Assembly (NCBI RefSeq): GCF_007754155.1
Contig: NZ_CP037423.1
Span: 2,108,001 to 2,172,000, forward strand
Direction of reading: 5' to 3'
DNA length: 64,000 bases
From: Stieleria neptunia
GTDB taxonomy: Bacteria > Planctomycetota > Planctomycetia > Pirellulales > Pirellulaceae
The position numbers and the translations under genes are program-made. Below, piece after piece: positions 45,050 through 54,400 of this stretch (position 1 is the first letter of the stretch; each line of letters begins with the position of its first letter). The notes under the pieces are model-generated. The model was not told the origin of the DNA. It worked only from the letters and a program-made list of their open reading frames with translations, and did no database searches.

Positions 45050-45555
45050 TTGTTTGTCTCGTTACCCGGCGGGTTTTGCCAGGTCTGCGCCCTGTGGGGG
45101 GAACACACCTGGGTTGGTCCATTCAAATCAGACGAAGCGTCCAAAGGGGATGCAAATCCCGCTTTTTGTAACCACGTCAGCCTTGCATTGTTCAAAACTC
45201 AGATTGACAGCTGAACTGTCAACTTGGCGATTCGTTCGTCTCGATTCCTCGTCAGTCCCTTATCAGCAAACCGTACGCCATTCCAAGCGAGATCGAGTCA
45301 CAACGACCGCTTGAGGACACAGCGGCGGAAGGGATCGCCGGCAATCAACCGGCTCACTTCGATTCTATCGGTTTTGTAAATTTTGGGGGATAGGAGTCCC
45401 AGCGAAACAACCGCCTTCCAACATGAATTTGAAGCAAAAAGGCGGTTTAAATTTTTACGTTTCTCCGGCCACCATCCGTCGTCACGTAGTCGGTTTCACG
45501 GGGAAAGGATGCAATCGCACCGTTTCACGCGGCAGGTGCCCCCCCTTGATCCCAC
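45050..45555. other. Gap upstream of clpC, presumed promoter region
   Basis: No coding sequence. It contains the palindrome at 45204-45222. A gene-free leader of up to about 500 bp precedes clpC; no certain -10/-35 pair was found on the minus strand. Confidence 0.55.
45204..45222. promoter_or_regulatory. Perfect palindrome TTGACAG-N5-CTGTCAA upstream of clpC
   Basis: 7-bp arms around CTGAA. It lies 155 bp before the clpC start. TTGACA is also a -35-like hexamer on both strands, so a repressor bound here could block a promoter. Operator function is inference. Confidence 0.4.
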
Positions 45556-46167
45556 TCAAGCCGCTGTCAAATCGGCAGCATTGCCATCTCCCTGCAACTC
45601 CGAGGCCGACTCGTCCTCTGCCTCCTCGTCCGCTTCCCCTGCGGATTCGGCGTCTCGAGCAATCCGAGCCGCCTCGGCATCCATCTCAATCTGCCATCGA
45701 TCGGCAATCTCCAGCCGCCGCATCTCATCCAACAGCACCGCCGCACTGGTGACTCTGCCTGTATGACGATACAGACTTGACAACATCAACAACGCCGGGG
45801 GGTCACGCGGTTCGATCGCCAAAATCCCCAACAACAGCGGTTCGGTCGCCTCCCAGTCGCCGCGCAGGTAGGCCGCCTGGGCTTCGACAAAACGATCGGG
45901 TGCTTCGGTCACCGCTCGCGGATTGATCAATGCTGGCAATTCGCGGATGCTTTTGACCGTCCAACAGATCCAGACGCAGACGCCGACCCACCAGGCCGAT
46001 CGGACCAGCAACGGGTCCAACCAGGTCGGATAGAAGTGTTTGAGAATCAACAGTGAATTCAAGCCGATACCGAACCCGATCGCCAACGGCAGCGCTGACA
46101 ACCGACCGCGCCACCAAAGCTCGCTGAGCCCCGGCCAAAAACAGGTCAGATAGTTGCGGAATTCCAT
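45556..46167 (-). CDS. Membrane protein with a TPR-like cytoplasmic tail
   Basis: 203 residues from ATG 46167 (MEFRNYLTCFWPGL). Two hydrophobic helices (SALPLAIGFGIGLNSLLIL and LVRSAWWVGVCVWICWTV), then a helix-turn-helix stretch with TPR character (FVEAQAAYLRGDWEATEPLL and ALLMLSSLYRHTGRVTSA), ending in an acidic tail (EADEEAEDESASEL). Family not recognised beyond this. The frame continues 23 codons upstream, towards the 3' end of the RNase P RNA gene; the shorter start leaves about 80 bp between them. Confidence 0.7.
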   Translation of the reverse strand: MEFRNYLTCFWPGLSELWWRGRLSALPLAIGFGIGLNSLLILKHFYPTWLDPLLVRSAWWVGVCVWICWTVKSIRELPALINPRAVTEAPDRFVEAQAAYLRGDWEATEPLLLGILAIEPRDPPALLMLSSLYRHTGRVTSAAVLLDEMRRLEIADRWQIEMDAEAARIARDAESAGEADEEAEDESASELQGDGNAADLTAA

Positions 46168-46246
46168 TTCATTCTCAGAGAGTGCCCTGGAATGTCTAGG
46201 CGATCGGTCGCCGCCAACGCAAGCCGAGAAGCGCAAGAACGCGAAC

Positions 46247-46668
<422 letters not shown>

Positions 46669-46713
46669 ATTCGAACTGCCTAACATGACCGATGACGCCC
46701 CCGCGGACAAGGT

Positions 46714-47823
46714 TCACTTCCCCGGCACATACTCGAGTTGAATTTCGGTCTCGGGCAACAGCGGTCGCAACTGATCGACGCCGGCTTGCGTGACAGCCGT
46801 GCGGGTCACGATTAATTTTTCAAGCTTCGACAATCCCGCCAACTGCGGCAGCCCCGCGTCGGTGATCTGCGTGCTGCCCAAATGCAGGAACGTCAAACCG
46901 GTCAGCTTGCCCAGGGCATCGAGCGATGGATCACCGACGTTGGTCTTGTCGACGTTCAGCCACTGTAGCCCGGTCGCCCCGGAAAGTTGGCCCCAGTCCG
47001 CATCGCCGACCGACGTGGCATACAGATTGAGCTTGGAAAGTTTTGTGAATCCGCCGAGTGTTTCCAGCGACGCATCGTCGATTCCCGCACACTCGCTGAG
47101 ATCCAATTCGACCAACTGCGACAGCCCGGCCAGTTCGGCCAACCCGTCGTTGCCAAATGGTGTCGCCGCGATCCGCAGTTTTTTCAGCGCCGGCAGCGAT
47201 GCCAGCGTCTGGGCCGATTCGTCGGTCACTTGCGTCCCGGCCAGGTACAATTCACTCAGCTTCGACAGCCCGCCCAGCGCCGCGACGCCTCGGTCGGTGA
47301 TCGGCAGAAAGTCCAGTGCGATCACTTCCAGCGTCTCGATCCCGCCCAATGTTTTCATCGCGGTGTCGGTCACCTGGGTTGCATCGTCTTTTCCCGACAG
47401 CCTGATCGCCTTGAGATGGTTCAGCCCGGCCAAATGCGAGATCCCCGCGTCGCCGACCGCACAACCACGCAGATCCAGATTTTGCAACGAGTCAATCTTC
47501 GCCACAGGGATCAAACCGGCGTCGTCGACGTTGGATCCCGCCAGCAACACGCTGCGCAGTTTCGGCAGGGCAGCAAGTTTTTCCAACACACCGGTGACGT
47601 CCGCGTCGCGCAGATCGACCTCGATCACCGCGTTGTTCCCATCGCGACGCGTCTTCGCCACCGCTTCAACGGCGGCCGCGATGTCCGCTGCCGAGGCGAC
47701 CGAGTCGGCCGGGGCGGAATCGATCGCTGCTTCCGATGCGGGTTTTACTGACGACTTGGACGGACAACCGAGGGTCAAGCACAGTAATCCTGCAAGGGTG
47801 ATGGATGCGTAAAAAGGTTTCAC
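46714..47823 (-). CDS. Leucine-rich-repeat lipoprotein
   Basis: 369 residues from GTG 47823. The leader VKPFYASITLAGLLCLTLGC ends in a lipobox with the lipidated Cys at residue 20. After a Ser/Ala-rich linker come about 10 LRRs of the GALA/internalin-like 22-24-residue kind (LQNLDLRGCAVGDAGISHLA, LSELYLAGTQVTDESAQTLA). LRRs mediate protein contact, so an envelope recognition role is likely. A longer frame from 47904 has no signal. Lnt, encoded in this window, would complete its acylation if it is retained. Confidence 0.85.
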   Translation of the reverse strand: MKPFYASITLAGLLCLTLGCPSKSSVKPASEAAIDSAPADSVASAADIAAAVEAVAKTRRDGNNAVIEVDLRDADVTGVLEKLAALPKLRSVLLAGSNVDDAGLIPVAKIDSLQNLDLRGCAVGDAGISHLAGLNHLKAIRLSGKDDATQVTDTAMKTLGGIETLEVIALDFLPITDRGVAALGGLSKLSELYLAGTQVTDESAQTLASLPALKKLRIAATPFGNDGLAELAGLSQLVELDLSECAGIDDASLETLGGFTKLSKLNLYATSVGDADWGQLSGATGLQWLNVDKTNVGDPSLDALGKLTGLTFLHLGSTQITDAGLPQLAGLSKLEKLIVTRTAVTQAGVDQLRPLLPETEIQLEYVPGK

Positions 47824-48087
47824 CGAAATGATTCCAAAAAGGTGTGTGGATTCCAGCCGAGACGCACAAGCGGCCTGTCGATGTAAGCCCGCATGCGTTA
47901 GCAAAGGGCCACGCGACGCCCCTCGCTAACGCGTCGCCCTGGCATCATTGCGTTGATTCGGGAACATCGATTCAATCGACAGGCAGCAAGTAGTTTACCG
48001 CAGCTCCGTTTTCAGTTAGAGATGTGGCAGACGATTAGTCTATCAGCCATCGCCCCCGACAGGATCCACCGCTCGTTTCTTCCCGGC
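47824..48087. other. Divergent intergenic region
   Basis: Separates the minus-strand LRR gene from the plus-strand gene at 48088. It contains a GCGTTAGC...GCTAACGC palindrome at about 47891-47925. No promoter assigned. Confidence 0.5.
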
Positions 48088-48603
48088 ATGCAAATTCGTT
48101 TCGTTTACACCAGCAGCCCCGTGGACGATCCCGTGCGGATCGATGCGATCTTGGCCGCGCTGCCCGCCGAATGCGAAACGCAGCAGATCGATGCTGCCAC
48201 CCCGCAGATCGAAATCAGTGACGCCGACCAATTGGTGATCGCAATCGTTGTCGATCTCAGCGACGCCGGCGCGGGTGCCGAGCCGATTCGAATCGCGACC
48301 GCCGCGGTGCAGCTCTTTGCGCAGTTGGCGACCCGGTTCCGCATCACCTGGGAGGTCGGCCACGAGCTTGACCCGCACTTGGGGACCATCGTCGGCGATG
48401 CCGCGATGGACGAATTGATCGACGAAGTGAAGACCGCCGTGGAAGTCGCCCGCTCGCTGGCGGACTTGATCGTCGACGACGAGTTTGTCGAACCCGATGC
48501 GCCTGTGATGGAATCAGACGACAGCGACGACCGCGGAGACGCCACGTGGGAGGAACTCTTTCAACCGCCCGATTCGTTCATCCGGTTTCCGGAATTTGAT
48601 TGA
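48088..48603 (+). CDS. Hypothetical cytoplasmic protein
   Basis: 171 residues from ATG 48088 (MQIRFVYTSSPVDD); upstream ATG at 48022 would add 22 unremarkable residues. It has an alpha/beta layout with hydrophobic strands (QLVIAIVVDLSDAGAG), a long helix (IDEVKTAVEVARSLADLIV) and a very acidic C-terminal half (EPDAPVMESDDSDDRGD). No signal or membrane segment. I recognise no family. The stop is only 3 bp from the stop of the convergent gene downstream. Confidence 0.65.
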   Translation: MQIRFVYTSSPVDDPVRIDAILAALPAECETQQIDAATPQIEISDADQLVIAIVVDLSDAGAGAEPIRIATAAVQLFAQLATRFRITWEVGHELDPHLGTIVGDAAMDELIDEVKTAVEVARSLADLIVDDEFVEPDAPVMESDDSDDRGDATWEELFQPPDSFIRFPEFD

Positions 48604-48606
48604 GCG

Positions 48607-49671
48607 TTACTGTTTGGAAAACGCAAGCGTCGCGACCACGTCGCCGCCGGCGTTTTGTAATCGCCATCGAAACGCGTTGGACGAAGGACGCTCAAGCGTG
48701 CCGGTTAACGTCACGCCGGCCGATTCGCTCAGAACCAATCGATCGCCGGTCGTCTGATACGTGCCCCGCGACACCGAGTTCTTTCCGCTCTTGGTGTGAA
48801 CCATCACGAACTTGCCGTCGGCATCGAAGCGAACGGCCCAGGCATCGTTGGCCGAGGTTTTCGCCGACCAGGTTCCGTCCAACGGCTCGGCGGCCGGCGT
48901 CGTTGCGGGTTGGGCCGGCGGCGTGTCGTTGTCGGTGCTCGCCTCGGCAACGGATGCCTTGGTCAACACCGTCGTCGTGATGCTTGCCGTCTTCGTCGCC
49001 GCCAGCGTCAATCGTTCGGCCGCGGTTCGCAATCGGTCCGCGGTGACGCCCTGATTGCTGAGCGACGTGTGCAGCGCGAGCGTTTTACCCGACGCGATCA
49101 ACTGCACATGGTCGTGGCGTTGCAGCGCGACGAGCAACGCCATCAGTTTTTCGCCATTGACTGAAACGTCGTTGCCCGAGACGCCATTGCCGGATGCATC
49201 GATCGGCAGACGGTCCATCGGCAACACGGCATCGATGCGATCGGCGTCGGCATCGACGCGGAACTGCAACGTTCCCTGTTGGGATGCGTCGTCGGCGGTC
49301 GGCAATAATTCTGCCAAGTCAACACGCACCGCCAGGGACTCCACGGCGCATTCAATGCCTGCTGCCGAAAGCAACTTGGACAACGACGCGGCCCCCAAGA
49401 CCGCGGCCGGTGATTTCGACGGCGTCGCGACTGGCTGGGACGCCTCGACCACCGTTTCGGACATCGAGATTTCGCTGAACAACTCCGCATCCAGCGGCGA
49501 TCCCGCCCGAACCGACAGCGGCGGCAGCGTTGCCAGTGCGATCAGCGTCGCGGCAACCGCGATCGGCAGGCGAGGAAACCCGAGGCCGCTGACGGTTAAT
49601 CGGCCGGCAAACCGAGCGGCAAACCATCGGGCGGCAAACCGAGCGGCAGGATTCCGTGGGGGATTGTTCAT
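48607..49671 (-). CDS. Hypothetical exported protein with a C-terminal beta domain
   Basis: 354 residues from ATG 49671 (MNNPPRNPAARFAARW); a longer frame to 49827 exists and the start is uncertain. A basic N-terminus and hydrophobic stretch (LPIAVAATLIALATLPPLSVRA) form the signal. The middle is alpha/beta with many Ala/Thr/Ser. The C-terminal ~90 residues form an antiparallel lipocalin-like module (DGTWSAKTSANDAWAVRFD, GTYQTTGDRLVLSESAGV) seen in many planctomycete secreted proteins. Function unknown. Confidence 0.65.
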   Translation of the reverse strand: MNNPPRNPAARFAARWFAARFAGRLTVSGLGFPRLPIAVAATLIALATLPPLSVRAGSPLDAELFSEISMSETVVEASQPVATPSKSPAAVLGAASLSKLLSAAGIECAVESLAVRVDLAELLPTADDASQQGTLQFRVDADADRIDAVLPMDRLPIDASGNGVSGNDVSVNGEKLMALLVALQRHDHVQLIASGKTLALHTSLSNQGVTADRLRTAAERLTLAATKTASITTTVLTKASVAEASTDNDTPPAQPATTPAAEPLDGTWSAKTSANDAWAVRFDADGKFVMVHTKSGKNSVSRGTYQTTGDRLVLSESAGVTLTGTLERPSSNAFRWRLQNAGGDVVATLAFSKQ

Positions 49672-50234
49672 CGATCGGTCACTCGGCGTTACAGGGTCGG
49701 CGTTGGTCTGCATCACCAAGCGAAACGCATCGCGAAATGTGAACGAAAAACTGTCGTACATCGTCAAAGTCCATGAATTAAAACAACGACGCGAAAAAAT
49801 CAGAAAGCGGTTTCGGAATGCTGGCAAAACATTTCAGTGCGAAAAAATCGGGGGGAACCGTGCAAAATGGGTTCACGCCATCGACCCGAGCACGCCGATC
49901 CCTTTCTTGTCGGGGCGTTCCTGAGCTTGCTGTCAGGAACCAGCGGCCTACACTTACGCGGCGATGTCTGAAAATGACCTCGCCCGCTTCGATCCTCTTA
50001 ATTCGGCAGAGGGATCATTTTTAGGGTTCGCCTAAGTCACTTAACGGCTTGTGCAGTAGCACGCTCAGACTTACGCGTTTCTCCCAGCGGCTCCATTTTG
50101 CCGCCGACGGGTCGAAGCAACTGCCGGCTGACAGATCAACCGATCTGTCGGCCGGCTTTTTTCGTTTCTCTTGCCTCCGACCATCCATTGCCCGCCACTA
50201 TCGGTGGGTCGCTCCATCGACGCGGCCATCTCCC
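49672..50234. other. Divergent region with an orphan terminator
   Basis: No gene on either strand. The notable element is the terminator at 50123-50162, with no plus-strand gene upstream for more than 1.5 kb. A small RNA or a leader ending there is possible. Confidence 0.5.
50123..50162 (+). terminator. Strong intrinsic terminator without an upstream gene
   Basis: A 15-bp stem (GCCGGCTGACAGATC with GATCTGTCGGCCGGC, one G-U pair), loop AACC, then six Ts. It lies 73 bp before the ATG at 50235, where an attenuator would be. Confidence 0.85.
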
Positions 50235-50735
50235 ATGACGTCGTCTGCTCCTGCCGAATCCAGTGACGCCAACGAGATCCCGCGCGTCGCCCCCACCTTT
50301 CAGCTTTCGTCGCGCGGGTTGTTCGCCGCGTTTTGTGTGATGATTGGGGTCGGGCTGGGCGTTTACGCGTTGTTCCCCGAGAGCATCGGCGGCCCGCCCT
50401 TGCCGGTGGTGGTGACGCTGGACGAAGCGCCGCTGCCGACGACCGGCGGCCAAGTGGCCGTGTTGACCCCGGTGGTCACGGTCACCAGCGAGCTGGACCA
50501 GCCGATTCGGCATCTGTCGATCATTCTCAACGGGCAGTATGAGATCACCCAGGCCAGCCCCCTTCAGCCGGGGGAAAGTCTCACGCTTCCCCAAGCGATC
50601 TTCACCGACAAACGCAGCAACCGCCGCTTCGATCCCGAGACGCGGGTGGTCACCGAGGTGATGGTTCGGGGGCAACTGCCCAGCAAGTCGAGGGGGGTGT
50701 CGAAGTTTTTCTTCGAAAGCCCCTCGGTCCGATGA
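50235..50735 (+). CDS. Hypothetical single-pass membrane protein
   Basis: 166 residues from ATG 50235. One N-terminal helix (GLFAAFCVMIGVGLGVYALF) after about 27 hydrophilic residues, then an extracytoplasmic beta-rich domain (VAVLTPVVTVTSELDQPI, IRHLSIILNGQY) ending in the basic RGVSKFFFESPSVR. No enzymatic motif and family not recognised. It stands alone between a terminator upstream and repeats downstream. Confidence 0.7.
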   Translation: MTSSAPAESSDANEIPRVAPTFQLSSRGLFAAFCVMIGVGLGVYALFPESIGGPPLPVVVTLDEAPLPTTGGQVAVLTPVVTVTSELDQPIRHLSIILNGQYEITQASPLQPGESLTLPQAIFTDKRSNRRFDPETRVVTEVMVRGQLPSKSRGVSKFFFESPSVR

Positions 50736-51475
50736 CGTTGTGGCGTTTTTATTCGTTGAAAACAAAAAGGGGGGCTCCCGCCCTCTGGATATCGATTGCG
50801 TAACGGCAGCTGTTGGCAACCCATTTAGTTTCTCTCCCTCTGGGAGAGACGGCGTTTGCGCAGCAAGCAAACGCCAGAGAGGGCCCACGCTGTAACAGTC
50901 GAGGTGCCTGCCGCTACGATCAATTCCGTCACGTATACCATGGACTCCCCCCGGGAGAGCCGAGCGTATCGAGGAGGGGGCTCTTTACTGTTTGGGACGC
51001 GAATCTGATAGCCGAAATAAAACTCACCATTCATCGTTCGACCCTCCCCTCGCTCTGCTCGACCCTCCCTTCCAGGGAGGGTGGCTACAACTTCGTTGGG
51101 CACCCCATGCGTGCGCCCAATTTTTCTCCGATTGGCACACCAATCGCATCCCTCTACTTCCTACCGGGGTTTGACTTGTCTTTCGCCCATTCCAGCTGAT
51201 CAATTGCGATACAGGTGTTGCAAAATGCAACACTCACAACCGGAATGGCGATCAAATGGAGTGGGCGAAAGGCGTTTTTTTTCGTAGCGAGTTGAATTGA
51301 GCGGGAATAGACTCTGCCAGTAGAGATTTCTCTCGATTGACTCATCCCTTATCCCAAGATCGTAAGAAACCCGCCAATGCGTGGATTTCGAGCGGTTTGG
51401 AACTTAGCACACAGAACGGTTGTTCCGATGAAGACAGGCAGATCGCCGTTTTCAAGCACCGCGGAGAAAATTCAG
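50736..51475. other. Gap with repeats and a nested hairpin upstream of the VWA gene
   Basis: Contains a CTCTGGGAGAG...CTCTCTGG-type repeat (about 50829-50882), a family B unit (about 51040-51090) and the nested stem-loop at 51180-51271. The start of the VWA gene is preceded by GGAG at 51462. Nothing coding. Confidence 0.55.
51180..51271. repeat. Nested stem-loop upstream of the VWA gene
   Basis: Outer arms CTTTCGCCCATTCCA (51180-51194) and TGGAGTGGGCGAAAG (51257-51271) pair with one G-U; inside, GTGTTGC-AAAAT-GCAACAC (51215-51233) forms a perfect second hairpin. No T-run follows. Confidence 0.6.
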
Positions 51476-54400
51476 ATGCGAGACGTCGCACGTCAACTAA
51501 AGACTTTGATTACGCCAGGGCGGTGGATTCGCCCGATTGTCGGCCTTGTGGCTTTGACGATTCCGATGGCCCCTGGATTCAGCCACGCCGCCGACGGCAA
51601 TGACAGCGGCGCCCAGGCCCGCATCGTCAGTTTCCAGGCGGACGGGGCGGCGAAGGACAGCCCGGCCTATTTCGCCGCGTCGATTTTGCCGTCGGCCGAT
51701 GATGCGTTGTTGCGGGAGGTCCAGAAACCGGCCGCCGACGTCGTCATCGTGATGGACACCTCGGCCAGCCAAGCGGGCGAATTTCGTCGCGAGTCCCTGG
51801 CGGCGGTCAACAAGGTCGTCGCCTCCCTGCGGCCCGGTGACCGCGTGCAAGTGTTCGCCGCCGATGTGGCCGCGGTCGCCATGAACGACGCCTTGGTCGC
51901 GGCCAACCAGCCGAGCGTGAACACCGCCCTGGAAAGTCTGCAGCGGCGTTTGCCGCTGGGCAACACGAACATGGTGTCGGTGATCGATGCGGTCCGCGGC
52001 ACGTTGCTGGCCGCTCCCCGCTACCACACCCGATCGATCGTTTACATCGGTGACGGCGCGTCGATCGACGCCACCGGCAGCGAAACACGCTTTGCGGCAC
52101 TGATCGATGCCTTGCGGGCAGACCATATCTCCGTGCACAGCGTCGCGATCGGTCCTTCCAAGAACATCGAGTTGATGGCCATCTTGGCCAATCACACCGG
52201 CGGCGTGCTGGGCGTTGTCAACGAAGCCGAGGGCAACACGGCCACCGCGATCGCCGACCGGGTGACCGAGTCGGCCGTGCGTTCACCGATTTGGATCGAT
52301 CAGGCGGAATTGCCCGCGGCGGTGACGATCGCTCACGGCAAACGGGTCCCACCATTGCGAGTCGACCGCGATTCGATCTTGATCGGTCAAATCGCCGGCG
52401 ACCTGGATTCGGTCACGTTTGTGCTGCAAGGCACCACGCCGACCGCCAACATTCGCATCACCACCGACGCGAGCGTCGAACGCGACAACCCCGACTTCGC
52501 CTTCCTGCCCGGTTTGGTGGACGGGGCAAAGAAAAATTCAGGGCTCACCTTGCCCACCGCCAGCAGCGTCATGCTCCGCGAAACCGCTCGCATCCTGACC
52601 GCCAAGTCGGACGAACTGGTGCGGGCCGGGAAACTGGCACTGAAACAGGGCAACAAGAAAGGCGCCAAAGCGGTCGCCGAGATGGCCTTGGAAGCTGACC
52701 CGAACAACGAAGACGCCAAAGCGTTGGTGAAAGTCAGCGGCACGACGCTGATCATCCAAAACGATTCGCCGTTTGATGGTTTGTTCGGCGAAGACGATGC
52801 CCAACCGGCGGCTCCGGCGGCCGATGACCCGTTCGGCACTCCCGAACCGGCAGCTCCGGCGGCCGATGCGACCGACGACCTGTTCGGAACCCCCGAGCCG
52901 GCTCCGGCTGCACCCGCACCGGCTGCTCCCGCGGCACCGGCACCGGCACCGGCCGCCGCGGCACCTCCGGTTGCCACGCCGCCCCCGGCAGCCCCCAGCG
53001 GTGGACGTCTGCCGATGGTCCCGCCGGGACGCAGCATCGTCGGCGACGACGAAATTTTGGAGCGTGGCGGCGATTTGCTGGACCGCATCGAAGCCCAACG
53101 CAGTGCCGCCAACGGACGCCTTCGCGCGGAAGTCAAAGCGGCATTGCGGGCGGCCGAACGAGCCCTGCGGACCGACCCGACCGGCGTCGCCGGCCAGCTG
53201 AAATCGGTCCTCGCCCGCGTTCAAACGCTGCCGGACATCGATCCCAAACTGCGTCAAGATTTGGAAAGCCAATTGCAATCGTCTATCCAAGCGGCCAGCA
53301 GTGCCTATGCACGCTTTGCCGCCCAACAGGCCAACATCGTCGCTCAAGACGAAGCGTCGCGTGCGACCGCACGGTTGTTGCAAGAGACGTTCCGCCGCGA
53401 AGCGACCCTGAAGACGCTGTCCCAGCAAATGAACGCCCTGATCGACGAAGGCCGTTACACCGAAGCCGACGGCGACGTGTCGTTGAAATTTGCCGAGATC
53501 GCCGGTGACTCGATCACCGAAGATTCCATCGCCGGTCGTCATTTCACCGACCAGCCGCTGGCATTGCAGACCTACGACCGTGACCGTCGCTACAAGGAAA
53601 TGCGTGAGCGGAACTTCGTCGACGCGTTCTCCCTGGTGCTCAAGAGCAACATCCCGTTCGTCGACGAGCCCCCAATCTTGTACCCCGATGCCGATGTCTG
53701 GCAGGCGCTCAGCCGACGTCGCCTGGAACGCTACGGTTCGATCGAATTGGTCGGTGACAACGAAACCGAACGCAAGATCGAAGCGTCGCTGTCCGACGAA
53801 ACGACGCAAACGTTTATCGAAACCCCGCTCCGCGAAGCCATTCAGACGATCAGCGACACGCACGAAATCCCGATCGTGATCGACAACCGAGCCCTGGAAG
53901 AAATCGGTCTCGACGCCGATGCCGGGGTCAACATCGACCTCAAGAACGTCACCCTGCGGTCGTTCCTGCGATTGATGCTGCGTGACCTGGAACTGACGTA
54001 CCTGATCAAAGACGAGGTGATGCAGATCACCACCGTGGAAGCTGCCGAAGACAACCTGGTGACCAAAGTCTATCCCGTCGGTGACCTCGTCGTGCCGATC
54101 GTCTCGCTCGGCGGCGGCGGCATGGGCGGCGGCATGGGCGGCGGCATGGGCGGCGGCATGGGTGGCGGCATGGGCGGCGGCATGGGCGGCGGCATGGGCG
54201 GCATGGGCGGCGGCATGGGCGGTGGCGGCATGGGCGGCGGCATGTTTGTCGTGCCCGACAATGTCAGCCTGGATTCCAAATCGGAATCCGCCCCGACCGC
54301 GACCGACGCCGATGTTTCCCAGGACAGTGTGGCCCAAGACAGCGCCCCGGCGGCAACGCTTTCCGCTGCCGAAGAGCAGTTGATCCAACCCCTGAAAGTG

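Noticed and set aside
42377..45214. Long plus-strand frame of about 945 codons
   Set aside because: Antisense shadow of clpC, which is unmistakable on the minus strand.
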